Part shown: piece after piece, positions 35,527 through 44,651 of the stretch
Numbering within the stretch: the first letter of the stretch is position 1
Layout: each line of letters starts with the position of its first letter
NCBI RefSeq assembly: GCF_009455635.1
Contig: NZ_QPER01000001.1
Span: 3,906,001-3,970,000, forward strand
Source of the DNA: Paraburkholderia agricolaris
GTDB lineage: Bacteria; Pseudomonadota; Gammaproteobacteria; Burkholderiales; Burkholderiaceae
DNA length: 64,000 nucleotides
Direction of reading: 5' to 3'
Notes under the pieces: model-generated
Databases searched by the model: none
The model's input: only the letters and a program-made list of their open reading frames with translations
What the model was told of the DNA's origin: nothing
Made by a program: the position numbers and the translations under genes

Positions 35527-35876
35527 GCTGTATCTCCGTCGAATCGGAGCGCCGTTTAATCGGTCGCATACAGCGATTCAATGCATCGCTGCGAAACGCC
35601 GCCGGCGCATAAATAGTTAGGTCGCACCAGCAAGCTGGCGAGTTTTTTCATCGAATTCCACGTACGACCTTACCGCGAGAGAATCGGCGACAACCGCCAT
35701 CTGCTAGGCCAGTTCAGCCGAAGCCATTGCGCTCTGGTACGTTTACCCACAGAACGGGTCAAATAGGCCGAGCCATGCATATCGTCGATGCTAACGTTGA
35801 TCAGTTGGCGCGCCCCGGGCACCCGGCGTGAAGGCGCTTTTCGCAACGCATTCGACCACTGAAGACCCCTGAATCG
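35527..35876. other. divergent intergenic region
   Basis: 350 nt between the flippase gene (minus) and a glycosyltransferase gene (plus). It should contain two divergent promoters. I see a short CCAGC-AA-GCTGG hairpin followed by TTTTTT near 35625-35647, but no clear gene, operator or promoter boxes. Confidence 0.4.
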
Positions 35877-37067
35877 ATGGAACAAGATTACGTCCTGATT
35901 GTGGAACCCAACCTCACGGGCCATCGCTGGCGCTATGTCGAGTGGACCATGCAGGCCTGCACGGAAGCCGGCTATCCCTGCATCCTCGCCACCGAGTCGG
36001 CTAACGAGGATCATCGGCTCGCGAGGCAAATCGCCGCCGCGAACCGTGCGGATCTGCAGATCGCCTTCGTCGACCCCGAGGAGCAGCCACGCGGGTTGCT
36101 GCGCCAGTCGAACCAGTATTCGCGCTTTCACCGTTATTTCAAGCGTGTGCATCGAGTGGTCAGCCACGCGCAGCCAATCAGGCTGGTGGTCGTGCCTTAC
36201 GCCGATTACTTCTTCTACGGGTTGCCGTTTCTCGGCTCGCCTTTTCGCAAGACACCGTGGATCGGCATCACGATGCGTTCGACCTTCCATCATCACAAGG
36301 TCGGCATCAAGTCGCCGGACCGGCCGCTCGTGAACGCGATCAAGGCACTGCTTTTCAAGCGCGCGATCCAGTGTCCCGGCTTGCGCACGCTGCTGACGAT
36401 CGACCCTACGCTGCCGGAGTGGGCGGCACACCACGCCCCGAAGAACAGCGCGGCCATCGCCTACGTAGCGGACCCGTTTCCCGACGAGCACGCGGAAAAC
36501 CCGGTACTGGCCCGTGCGCGGCTCGGGCTCGACCCTGAGCAGCGCTATCTGCTGGTGTACGGCTCGATCACCGAACGCAAGGGCATCTACGAACTGGTGC
36601 ACGCATTGAGCCGCATGGAACATGCGCCCACGCTGATCGTCGCCGGCGAGCAGGACGCGGGCACGCGCCATTTCATGCGCAATCATGTGCGCAGCCTCAA
36701 ACCCGCGCCGCTGGTACTCGATTCGTTCATTGCTAACGACGTCGAACGTGATCTGTTCTCCGCCTGCGACGCGGTCTGGCTAGGCTACAAGGGTCACTAC
36801 GGAATGAGCGGCGTGCTGGTGCAGGCTTATCGCTTCGGCAAGCCGGTGATTGCAACGGAAGACGGTCTGATCGGCTGGTTCAGCCGGCGCTGCGAACTGG
36901 GGCCGATTCTGAGCGACCTCAGTTCCGCCTCGATCGGCCGCGCGATCACCGAGACGATGACCTCCTGGCCGCACGCTCCGCACACCGGACCGGCCGCAGG
37001 CGAAGACCTGCTGTCGCGGCACACGCTCGGGCAGTTCAAGCAGACCTTGCTGCAGCAGATGGCCTGA
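35877..37067 (+). CDS. GT-B fold glycosyltransferase (GT4-like)
   Basis: A 396-residue protein with an N-terminal acceptor-domain start (YVLIVEPNLTGHRWRYVEW) and a C-terminal donor domain (LLVYGSITERKGIYELVHAL; WLGYKGHYGMSGVLVQAYRF; KPVIATEDGLIGW). The last segment corresponds to the GT4 donor loop. It stands alone on the plus strand between genes on the other strand. It probably adds a sugar of the repeat unit. Donor and acceptor are unknown. Confidence 0.82.
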   Translation: MEQDYVLIVEPNLTGHRWRYVEWTMQACTEAGYPCILATESANEDHRLARQIAAANRADLQIAFVDPEEQPRGLLRQSNQYSRFHRYFKRVHRVVSHAQPIRLVVVPYADYFFYGLPFLGSPFRKTPWIGITMRSTFHHHKVGIKSPDRPLVNAIKALLFKRAIQCPGLRTLLTIDPTLPEWAAHHAPKNSAAIAYVADPFPDEHAENPVLARARLGLDPEQRYLLVYGSITERKGIYELVHALSRMEHAPTLIVAGEQDAGTRHFMRNHVRSLKPAPLVLDSFIANDVERDLFSACDAVWLGYKGHYGMSGVLVQAYRFGKPVIATEDGLIGWFSRRCELGPILSDLSSASIGRAITETMTSWPHAPHTGPAAGEDLLSRHTLGQFKQTLLQQMA

Positions 37068-37130
37068 GCCCTGAGCCGGTAACGCTGGCCGGTCAGGGAG
37101 TCTCAGGAAGTCCCAGGGGGTTACAGAAGA

Positions 37131-38279
37131 TCAGGACAACTGCCCGCCCGCCACCGGCACTTCCTCACGCACCGAACTGTTGCGCTTGGCCGGGAACAGC
37201 GCGTTGCGCATCAACAGGAACGGGTACTCGATCGCACGTGTAGTCACATAGCCGATCGCAATCGCGAAGGCAAACTGCGCCGTGAGCGCGACCACCCAGA
37301 TCACGCTCGGTGCCAGACCCATCGCGGTCAACTTGCGAATCAGAATGTCGCCGGGGGCCAGCGCAAGTGAATGCCACAGGTAAATACCGTACGAGTAGAG
37401 TCCGATCCAGGCGACTCCGCGATACACCCACGACGAACGCAGCGAGCCCGAATACTCCAGCACGAACACGATCAGCGCGGCGAACCCGAGTGCCTGAATC
37501 GTATAGCCAATGCTTTCGTCGAGCGCCAGGTGTGGGGTCGCAAAAGCGAGCCACGCACACAATACCGCGATGCAGGCGACCAGCAGCCACTTGCGCTTCG
37601 CGATCTGATGATAGACGCCTGGCTTCATCCAGTAGATCGCCGACAGAATCACCCCGACCAGCAAGCTGTCGATGCGATATTGCGTGTACGCGAATGCCGC
37701 TTCAAGGTTGCCGTCCGCCACCGCGAAGCAGCGTGCGGTGAGCACCACTGCGCAGATTCCGGTGAGCACACCGACAATCGTCCATGCGCTCAGGCGCCAG
37801 CGCGCGAACAGCAACAGCAGCGCCGGCAGCACGAGATAAAAGTGTTCTTCGACCGCGAGACTCCAGGTCTGGGTAATCGAGGTGCCCAGATAGTTCTGCA
37901 GGTGGGTCAGGTTCTGGATCAGGAACGTATTCCACGGATGGCGCCCGGCCAGCACATGAAAAGCGATCAGCACGTAATACGCGGGCCAGATGCGGAAAAT
38001 CCGCCGGATGATAAAGCGCTTTGCGTCGACGTTGCCCGTTTCGGCGTACTGTCGAAGCAGCAGGCCGCCAACCAGAAAGCCGCTCAGCGTGAAGAACAGA
38101 TTGACGCCTTCGCGCCCAAAACTTTTCAGCGGGTACTCAATGATCTGAATCAGAAAATTGCCGGTATGAACGGCATGAAAGTGAAACCCCATCACCATGA
38201 TAATGGCGATGCCGCGCACGAAATCCAGCTCGATGGCCCGGCCTGCTGTTACGGATCTCGCCCCGCCGAATAATTTCAT
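37131..38279 (-). CDS. acyltransferase family 3 membrane protein
   Basis: A 382-residue integral membrane O-acyltransferase with about ten spans. It has the family start ELDFVRGIAIIMVMGFHFHA, whose conserved His is catalytic, and the typical NLFFTLSGFLVGGLLLR and TWSLAVEEHFYLVLPALLL. The ATG at 38279 has GGGGAG upstream. It probably O-acetylates the polysaccharide or its lipid-linked unit using cytoplasmic acetyl-CoA. It is convergent with the preceding glycosyltransferase gene. Confidence 0.9.
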   Translation of the reverse strand: MKLFGGARSVTAGRAIELDFVRGIAIIMVMGFHFHAVHTGNFLIQIIEYPLKSFGREGVNLFFTLSGFLVGGLLLRQYAETGNVDAKRFIIRRIFRIWPAYYVLIAFHVLAGRHPWNTFLIQNLTHLQNYLGTSITQTWSLAVEEHFYLVLPALLLLFARWRLSAWTIVGVLTGICAVVLTARCFAVADGNLEAAFAYTQYRIDSLLVGVILSAIYWMKPGVYHQIAKRKWLLVACIAVLCAWLAFATPHLALDESIGYTIQALGFAALIVFVLEYSGSLRSSWVYRGVAWIGLYSYGIYLWHSLALAPGDILIRKLTAMGLAPSVIWVVALTAQFAFAIAIGYVTTRAIEYPFLLMRNALFPAKRNSSVREEVPVAGGQLS

Positions 38280-38571
38280 GTTTTTCTCCCCTGTCACCTT
38301 TCGCGGGCGTATGTCCCTGCATGGCCCTTTTTGCATCTTCGGTGGCGGCAAGCGTGCGTGCGCGCCAACATCAAGGCATTGGCCGACAACATGAGCCAGT
38401 GTGCGCGCGTCTTGCAGAGAGCGCCCTTGCCGGGGTCGCCAGAACCCAGGTAAAGGGCGACGAAAGGGGGGCTACCGAACATTCAGGCGGCCAGTTTCCC
38501 GGACAATGACCCGATGCGAGACCGTCTGCTTTAGACCGACGGCGGATCGACTGCACGGGGAGGAATCAGCA

Positions 38572-40065
38572 ATGCGCCACCAGTATGCGACGCTCTGGAT
38601 ATGGTTTTTTCTGTTACCGCTTGCGTTTGACTATAAAGCGACCGACGCCAATGTAAGTCACTTTGCGCAGTCCGCGCTGGTCATTCCGGCCATCGCCGCG
38701 GGGCTCGCCCTTGTGCTGATTGCGCCACGCTTTCGCGACCGCTCGCGGTTGCGCTCGATAATCACGTTCAGCCTGCTGCTGTGCGTGCTCGGCAGCGTCG
38801 TCGCCCAGTTCGTGCAGGACAACGACACCGGTAATTACTTGCGCGTGCTACTGCCGTTCGCGCTGTTTTTACTGGGCTACCTCGTGGCCTGCCGGCCGTG
38901 GAGCGAATACAGAATCTCGCAGTTCGAGAAGGCGCTGTTCGTCGCCAACGTGATCTGTCTCGTCTTCACCTTCGCGTATGGCATGGTGACGGGCGGCGAT
39001 CTCGAGGACGTGCGCTTTCGCATCATCTCCGTAACGCTGCTCGGCTTGCAAGGCGTGCTGCTGCACGAATTCATCGTCGCCAAACGCTTTTCGTTTTTTA
39101 CCGTCGCGGTGTTCGCCCTCAGTGTGATCGTCGAATTGCTGAGCGTCACACGCAGTTTGCTGGTCGGCACCATCCTGCTGTTTCTGGTCGCCATGGCGCT
39201 GTCCGCGCCGTCGCTCCAGTATGTGTGGCGCGCGGCCGCCCGTACCCTGATTGCCGGCGCCGTGCTGGCCGGCGTGGCCGGCATCGCGGCGTTGAGCTTT
39301 CCGACCGTCGCCGAGCACTGGACGCAGCGCATCTTCGCGTCGGAGGAAACCGTCACCGGCAAGGACCCGACCACGATCACCCGGCTCGCCGAGATGCGCG
39401 ATCAGTACGACCAGGTGACGGCGTCGCCGGAAACGCTGCTGTTCGGCGCGGGCTACGGCCACTACTATCGCTACTCCCCTGCCTACCTGCCGGACCTCGC
39501 CGGCCAGATCAGCGAGAAAGACTTCTACGCGATCAACGAATGGGCCGCGGGTCACAACTTCTGGGTCTATCAGCTTTTCGCGGGCGGGCTGCTGTTCGGC
39601 ATCGCCATGCCTCTGGCGACGCTCGCCGCCCTGACAATCTGCTTCTTCTCGTACCGCTACTGGCGCTCGGTGGTTCCCGACGCGCCCATGCTGCCGGTGC
39701 TGGGGCGCGCCATCATGCTGTTTGCCGCGCTGCCGGCCACGTCGATCGGCGGCAATCCGCTCGGACCGCGTTTCTCCGGGCTGGTATTCGGTGTCGCCCT
39801 CGGCCTGATGATCGCCACCCACGCCCGCTTGCAGCGCGCACTGCCGGCGCGGGCCAGGCGCGCGCGGACGCCGCCGCGCATGCGCGCGGTCGCCATGCCT
39901 GATTTGCCCGGCAGGATCCAGCCCGGCATGGGCCGCGCCGATCTCGCGAAGACCCTCGGCATGTCGCACGCGGCAAGCGCCGCCCCTGGTTCCAGCCAGT
40001 TCGGCGCCCTCGTATCGCGCGCAGCGTCGCCACGAAACGTCAATCGACAAAAATTCGTCCGATGA
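38572..40065 (+). CDS. wzy: Wzy-type polysaccharide polymerase (O-antigen ligase/polymerase family)
   Basis: A 497-residue protein with about twelve membrane helices. The large periplasmic loop (AEMRDQYDQVTASPETLLFG to INEWAAGHNFWVYQ) has the GHNFW-type motif of the Wzy/WaaL superfamily. The ATG at 38572 follows a strong GGGGAGGA site. The stop overlaps the ATG of the next glycosyltransferase (ATGA). It should polymerise repeat units in the periplasm. A ligase role cannot be excluded, but no lipopolysaccharide core genes are nearby. The C-terminal 70 residues are basic and low-complexity. Confidence 0.82.
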   Translation: MRHQYATLWIWFFLLPLAFDYKATDANVSHFAQSALVIPAIAAGLALVLIAPRFRDRSRLRSIITFSLLLCVLGSVVAQFVQDNDTGNYLRVLLPFALFLLGYLVACRPWSEYRISQFEKALFVANVICLVFTFAYGMVTGGDLEDVRFRIISVTLLGLQGVLLHEFIVAKRFSFFTVAVFALSVIVELLSVTRSLLVGTILLFLVAMALSAPSLQYVWRAAARTLIAGAVLAGVAGIAALSFPTVAEHWTQRIFASEETVTGKDPTTITRLAEMRDQYDQVTASPETLLFGAGYGHYYRYSPAYLPDLAGQISEKDFYAINEWAAGHNFWVYQLFAGGLLFGIAMPLATLAALTICFFSYRYWRSVVPDAPMLPVLGRAIMLFAALPATSIGGNPLGPRFSGLVFGVALGLMIATHARLQRALPARARRARTPPRMRAVAMPDLPGRIQPGMGRADLAKTLGMSHAASAAPGSSQFGALVSRAASPRNVNRQKFVR

Positions 40066-41297
40066 AAATTCTCCATCTGCTTGCCAGCGTCGATCCGCGC
40101 GCCGGCGGTCCGGTTGAGGGCGTGCGCCGCAGCGGCGTAGCGATGCAGGACGCCGGGCACCACATCGAAGTGGCCACCTGCGATGCCCCCGACGACGCCT
40201 ACCTCGCGCACTTTCCGTTTCCGGTTCATGCGTTCGGCCCCGTCACCAGCCGCTACAGCTACAGCGCGCGGCTCGCGCCGTGGCTTGCCGCCAACGCGAA
40301 GCGGTTCGACGCGGTCGTCGTGCACGGTTTGTGGCAGTACCACGGCCTTGCGGCGTGGAAAGCCGTGCGCAAAAGCGGCGTGCCCTATTACGTGTACACG
40401 CACGGCATGCTCGACCCCTGGTTCAAGCAGGCTTACCCGCTCAAACATCTGAAGAAGTGGCTGTACTGGCCGTGGGCCGAATACCGCGTACTACGCGACG
40501 CACGCGCCGTCATCTTTACGACGGAGGAAGAGCGCACCCGCGCGCGCCAGTCGTTCTGGCTATACCGGGCCGAGGAACGAATCGTGCCGTACGGCACGAC
40601 GGTGCCGCAGCTTGAAGCCGCGCCTTTGCGCGAAGCCTTCCTGCAAGCTGTGCCCGGCTTGCGCGGCAAACGCATCGTACTGTTTCTCGGCCGCGTGCAT
40701 GCGAAGAAAGGTTGCGATCTGTTGATCGACGCCTTCGCGCGCGTTGCCAGCCGCGATCAGTCGCTGCATCTCGTGATCGCGGGCCCCGACGAGACGGGCT
40801 GGGTGACCAGTCTGCGCGCCCAGGCTCAGGCGGCAGGCATCGCGCAGCGCATCAGCCTGCCGGGCATGCTGCAAGGCGACCTCAAGTGGGGCGCGTTTCA
40901 TGCAAGCGACGTGTTCGTTCTGCCCTCGCATCAGGAGAACTTCGGCGTGGCGGTTGCCGAAGCACTCGGCTGCGGACTGCCTGCCCTGATCTCCGACAAG
41001 GTCAACGTGTGGCGCGAAATCGAAGCGGATGGCGCGGGAATGGTTGCGGCCGACACTGTCGACGGTACGGAAAAGAACCTCGTGCGCTGGCTCGAACTCG
41101 ACGACACCGCGCGCGCCGCGATGCGCGCTCAGGCGGCCCGCACTTTCGAAGCACGCTTCCGGATCGAAACCATGGTCAGCGCACTGACCGCCCTGCTGGA
41201 AACGCACGGCAGCACCGGTGAAACGCGCGATAACACGCTCACCACACTGCGTGGGACTCAACCGAACACCCAGCCGAGCACTCAACCAAGCCGGTAA
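40062..41297 (+). CDS. family 4 glycosyltransferase
   Basis: A 411-residue GT4 enzyme. The N-terminal motif is KILHLLASVDPRAGGPVEGV, and the donor-site region DVFVLPSHQENFGVAVAEAL carries both EX7E glutamates. The start overlaps the polymerase stop by four bases. The last 30 residues are a Thr/Gln/Pro-rich tail with short repeats (QPNTQPSTQPS) not usual for the family. It should act in repeat-unit assembly. A strong terminator follows at 41306-41337. Confidence 0.9.
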   Translation: MKILHLLASVDPRAGGPVEGVRRSGVAMQDAGHHIEVATCDAPDDAYLAHFPFPVHAFGPVTSRYSYSARLAPWLAANAKRFDAVVVHGLWQYHGLAAWKAVRKSGVPYYVYTHGMLDPWFKQAYPLKHLKKWLYWPWAEYRVLRDARAVIFTTEEERTRARQSFWLYRAEERIVPYGTTVPQLEAAPLREAFLQAVPGLRGKRIVLFLGRVHAKKGCDLLIDAFARVASRDQSLHLVIAGPDETGWVTSLRAQAQAAGIAQRISLPGMLQGDLKWGAFHASDVFVLPSHQENFGVAVAEALGCGLPALISDKVNVWREIEADGAGMVAADTVDGTEKNLVRWLELDDTARAAMRAQAARTFEARFRIETMVSALTALLETHGSTGETRDNTLTTLRGTQPNTQPSTQPSR

Positions 41298-41305
41298 CAA
41301 GTAAC

Positions 41306-41337
41306 GGTGACAGCGCGCCGGCTGGCGCGCTGTCACC
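41306..41337. terminator. bidirectional hairpin between convergent genes
   Basis: A perfect 14-bp stem (GGTGACAGCGCGCC, 41306-41319, with 41324-41337) and a 4-nt loop lie in the 49-nt gap between the convergent glycosyltransferase and GMC oxidoreductase genes. There is no long T-run, but stem strength and location make a two-way terminator likely. Confidence 0.7.
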
Positions 41338-41346
41338 TGTTGCTCC

Positions 41347-43089
41347 TCACTGTTCCTTCATCAACGGCGTCAAGGTCGAGGCTGCGATCGGCAGGGTTTC
41401 GACTTGCGGCTGCTGCGTCTGAATCGACATCAGCGAACTGTTGGCAGCGTCGTTGCGCGTATTGCCCACGATATCGGGGACATCGAGCTGCCGCACCAGA
41501 TGACCCGCGAGGCGCAGCGCAAGCGCGGCGATCGTGATGGTCGGAAAGTTGGCGCCGACGGTCGGAAACACCGAGCTGCCCGCCACATAGAGATTGCTCA
41601 TCCCATGTACCTTGCAGTCGCGGTCGACCACGCCTTCACGCGGCGAATCGTGCATGCGCGTGGTGCCCATGTGGTGCCACGTGCCCTCCAGCTTCGCCGG
41701 CCAGCGCCGACCCTCGAGCGGCGCGTCGAGTTCGACGTCCGCGATGCCGGCCATCTGCAACTCCTGCGCGAGCAGCGAGAAGGTCTTGTCGAAGGTGCGC
41801 TGCACCTGTTCGCCCAGCCGCCACTCCACTTTCACGCGGGGCATGCCGAAGCGGTCCCGCTTATCGGTCGACAAGGTGACCCGGCTGTCGGGATCGGGCA
41901 CGGCTTCGACAATCGCCTGCAAGGTCACGTCGGTGATCAGCACCGGCCATTGCAGCAGCCGCGTCAAGCCATAGCCGACCGTGTGCAGCGGGTGCGCGAT
42001 CATCGTTGCGACATCGGTTTTCAGGCTGCGGCCGGGCTGGTCTTTTTGCAACAGCGCTTCCTTGCAATGGATCAGCGCCTCGGACCCGGCAGTGCCTTCA
42101 CCGTACCAGCGCGAATAGAGCCACACACGCGAATTCAGCAGCTTCTCGCGCTCCATCAGTTCCTGCTTCGGCGCGAACTGTGACGATATCTTCGTGCCGT
42201 GCGCCGACACTGCGGCATTCTGATAGTGATACTTGATGTCGTACAGTTTGTTGCGAGCGTTGCCAGGACGAAAACGCACTTTCCCGGACATCATTCGCGG
42301 ATGATCCATGAAGTAGCGGCCCACCAGATCGTTGGCATTGCCGAGACCCGCCGCCTGCACGTTGTTCGAGGCGAGCAGCAGACGCGCGTTCTCGATACCG
42401 CCCGTGGCCAGCACGAAGATTTTCGCGGTTACCGTCATCTTGCGGCCACTGATGGTCGCCACCTCGAGCCGCGAAACGGAAGTCCCTTGCGGATCGGCGT
42501 CGATGTTCTGAACGTTCGCATACAGGAACACGCGCACCCGTGCCGAACGCTGCAACTCGTCGCGATAAGCCTTGCCGAAACGCACCGGTGGACTGAACTG
42601 CGCGACGGTATCGCGCATATCGCCAGTGGCAAGCGGGATGCGGCGCACGTCATGGCGCCCGATCTCGCGTTCCCAGTAGGCGGGGTCGAAATTCTGCGGA
42701 CCCAGCTTCAGCAGTTCATGCGTGCGCGCATAGTACGGCGCCAGTTCTTCGAGTCCGAACGGCCAGCCGCTATGAGGAATCCAGTCGCGCTTCTCGAAGT
42801 CCCACGGATCGAGCGGGCGGCACCAGCCGCCCCAGCAGTTGCTGCTGCCGCCGAAGTAGCGGCTGCGCGAGCCGTCCGCGAATGAATAGGGAAGCCCGAC
42901 GTTCTCGCCGCGATAGAGATCGCGGGTTTCGTCATCAGGCCCGAAGCCCCCGCTTTCGAGCATGCAGGTGTCGACCCCGGCCCTCGACATCTCCAGTGCA
43001 AGCGTAATGCCGGCGACACCTCCGCCGATAATGCAGACCGTTGTTTCAATAGCCGTGTTGTTTTGAACCGTACGAGTATCGATAAACAT
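41347..43089 (-). CDS. GMC-family FAD-dependent oxidoreductase
   Basis: A 580-residue flavoprotein: FAD-binding CIIGGGVAGITLALEMSRAG at the N-terminus, the GMC segment YFGGSSNCWGGWCRPL and the C-terminal WHHMGTTRMHDSP with VGANFPTITIAALALR, giving the expected active-site His and Asn. There is no signal peptide, so it acts in the cytoplasm. The ATG at 43089 has a good site. GMC enzymes oxidise alcohol groups of sugars, polyols or choline. Its place inside a polysaccharide locus suggests it makes or modifies an unusual sugar, but the substrate is unknown. Confidence 0.88.
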   Translation of the reverse strand: MFIDTRTVQNNTAIETTVCIIGGGVAGITLALEMSRAGVDTCMLESGGFGPDDETRDLYRGENVGLPYSFADGSRSRYFGGSSNCWGGWCRPLDPWDFEKRDWIPHSGWPFGLEELAPYYARTHELLKLGPQNFDPAYWEREIGRHDVRRIPLATGDMRDTVAQFSPPVRFGKAYRDELQRSARVRVFLYANVQNIDADPQGTSVSRLEVATISGRKMTVTAKIFVLATGGIENARLLLASNNVQAAGLGNANDLVGRYFMDHPRMMSGKVRFRPGNARNKLYDIKYHYQNAAVSAHGTKISSQFAPKQELMEREKLLNSRVWLYSRWYGEGTAGSEALIHCKEALLQKDQPGRSLKTDVATMIAHPLHTVGYGLTRLLQWPVLITDVTLQAIVEAVPDPDSRVTLSTDKRDRFGMPRVKVEWRLGEQVQRTFDKTFSLLAQELQMAGIADVELDAPLEGRRWPAKLEGTWHHMGTTRMHDSPREGVVDRDCKVHGMSNLYVAGSSVFPTVGANFPTITIAALALRLAGHLVRQLDVPDIVGNTRNDAANSSLMSIQTQQPQVETLPIAASTLTPLMKEQ

Positions 43090-43316
43090 CCCTACTCCCC
43101 ATCTTCTTCATGCATTTCTGAGTGCGTCAATCCGGCTACTCATCCAACCGGGGCTGGCAAGCAAACCACGCACATGTCGTGACTGAAAGCCTGATCGGCG
43201 TCGCCGCGGGTGACGATCAAAGTATCGATCGACAATCCCATTGCGGCCGCCGACGTTCCGGCGTGTCAACGACTGGCCTCCTCAGCATACGAATGCTGCG
43301 GTTCTTTATCTGTGGT

Positions 43317-43937
43317 TCAGGTCACGGAGTCGAAGCGGTTGCGAATAAACCGGCAGGGATTGCCGCCATACACGCCTTCCGGATCGAGCGAACGATGCAC
43401 GACCGACAACGGCGTCACCACCGCCGACCGGCCGATCGTCACGCCCATCTGCACCACACATTTCGACGTGATCCAGACGCCGTCCTCAATCACGATCGGC
43501 GCCACGCGCAGATCCATCGTCGTGCTCATGTCGTGCGAGCCGGCGCTCAGGAACGTACCTTGGGAAATGCAGACATTCGATCCGATCCGAATCAGCGCCT
43601 GGTTGTAGATCCAGACGTCGACACCGAACCAGCAGTTGTCTCCCACTTCCAGATTCCACGGCGACTTCACCCGCAACGGATGCACAAAGCGGCAGCCCGT
43701 GCCGATCTTCGCGCCGAACAGGCGCAACAGCGTCACCCGGACCGACGAGAGCGGCAGCAGCTTGTTGTTGATCACGCAGGCTTCAACAAAGAACCAGATG
43801 AGTTCGATCAGCGCACCGCGCTTCGCCCGATAGTTTCCCTTTCCCGCCGCGCTCAGATCGATGACGCGGCCATCCTTGCGCACACCTTCGGCTTGCGGCT
43901 TGCGCCCGATTTGCGGATCGTCGGCAACGTTGCCCAT
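43317..43937 (-). CDS. wcaF: WcaF-like acetyltransferase (left-handed beta-helix)
   Basis: A 206-residue hexapeptide-repeat acetyltransferase. The repeats are visible as isoleucine/valine-led hexads (VCISQGTFLSAGSHDMS; APIVIEDGVWITSKCVVQM; VTIGRSAVVTPLSVV), and the catalytic His lies in SAGSHD. It resembles colanic-acid WcaF, which uses acetyl-CoA to acetylate a sugar of the lipid-linked unit. It is read toward the GMC gene with a 227-nt gap. The start at 43937 is one of two nearby ATGs. Confidence 0.87.
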   Translation of the reverse strand: MGNVADDPQIGRKPQAEGVRKDGRVIDLSAAGKGNYRAKRGALIELIWFFVEACVINNKLLPLSSVRVTLLRLFGAKIGTGCRFVHPLRVKSPWNLEVGDNCWFGVDVWIYNQALIRIGSNVCISQGTFLSAGSHDMSTTMDLRVAPIVIEDGVWITSKCVVQMGVTIGRSAVVTPLSVVHRSLDPEGVYGGNPCRFIRNRFDSVT

Positions 43938-44113
43938 CAGTTTTCTCCGGACCACAAACGGGAGTCGGAATACCCATGCATCCTTCTTACATTATGTTTC
44001 GAGTCCTTAATGAATCTGGCTCGATGTCCGCCTGGGCAAGCGTTTTGGCGGCTACGCGCGTGCCGTTTGGCGCACGATAGCTCTATTGCGACTGCATCTT
44101 CCTGGGGCATACG

Positions 44114-44620
44114 ATGACCATCCCGTTTCGGCATACAACCAGCTTGCTGCTTTTCACCTTCGCCACCTGTGCCACACCGGCGCTCGCCCAGAATGCGGCA
44201 CCCGCGCCCGCTGCGCCGGTCCTTGCCGCCACGGCCTCGACCAGCTACGGCACCCCCGCTGCGGCAGCACCCGTCAATCCGGGCACCGCGCATCGCAAGA
44301 GCGAAGCGGATCTGCTCGGCGCCCCACGCGACTATGGCTCGCCAGACGCGCAACAGGGCAACACCGCCGCCGCCCAGCAGGCCGCGCTGCTCGACGAGCA
44401 ACGCATGACGGTATTGGGCGGACAAGGCGCGCGACCGGCGGTAGGCAAAGGCCAGCGCAACAACAAGCTGCCTGCCGGCGCCAACGGCAAGGTGCGCGTG
44501 GCCGGCCAGCCTGGCGGTCCTAATGCGGTCGACGGCCTGATGCCCGAAGGCGCGGCGAAAACCACGTACGCCGATCCATACGATCCGGGCAAGCACGCCG
44601 TCTACAAGTCCCCGTGGTGA
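44114..44620 (+). CDS. small exported Ala/Gly/Pro-rich hypothetical protein
   Basis: A 168-residue protein with a signal peptide (TSLLLFTFATCATPALAQN), followed by a low-complexity Ala/Pro stretch and then charged and Gly-rich segments (KSEADLLGAPRDYGS; GKGQRNNKLPAGANGKVRVA). No Cys remains after cleavage. It is not recognised. It lies alone on the plus strand within the polysaccharide locus, convergent with wcaI. GGGG precedes the ATG. Codon bias looks native. Confidence 0.65.
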   Translation: MTIPFRHTTSLLLFTFATCATPALAQNAAPAPAAPVLAATASTSYGTPAAAAPVNPGTAHRKSEADLLGAPRDYGSPDAQQGNTAAAQQAALLDEQRMTVLGGQGARPAVGKGQRNNKLPAGANGKVRVAGQPGGPNAVDGLMPEGAAKTTYADPYDPGKHAVYKSPW

Positions 44621-44651
44621 TATCGCATTCATGAGATGGCCGCGTACCGGA

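Noticed and set aside
38869..40050. 393-codon minus-strand frame opposite the polymerase
   Set aside because: Charged, low-complexity antisense reading; the plus strand encodes a normal polytopic protein.
43122..44117. 331-codon plus-strand frame across the acetyltransferase gene
   Set aside because: Antisense to hexapeptide repeats; no domain or binding site.
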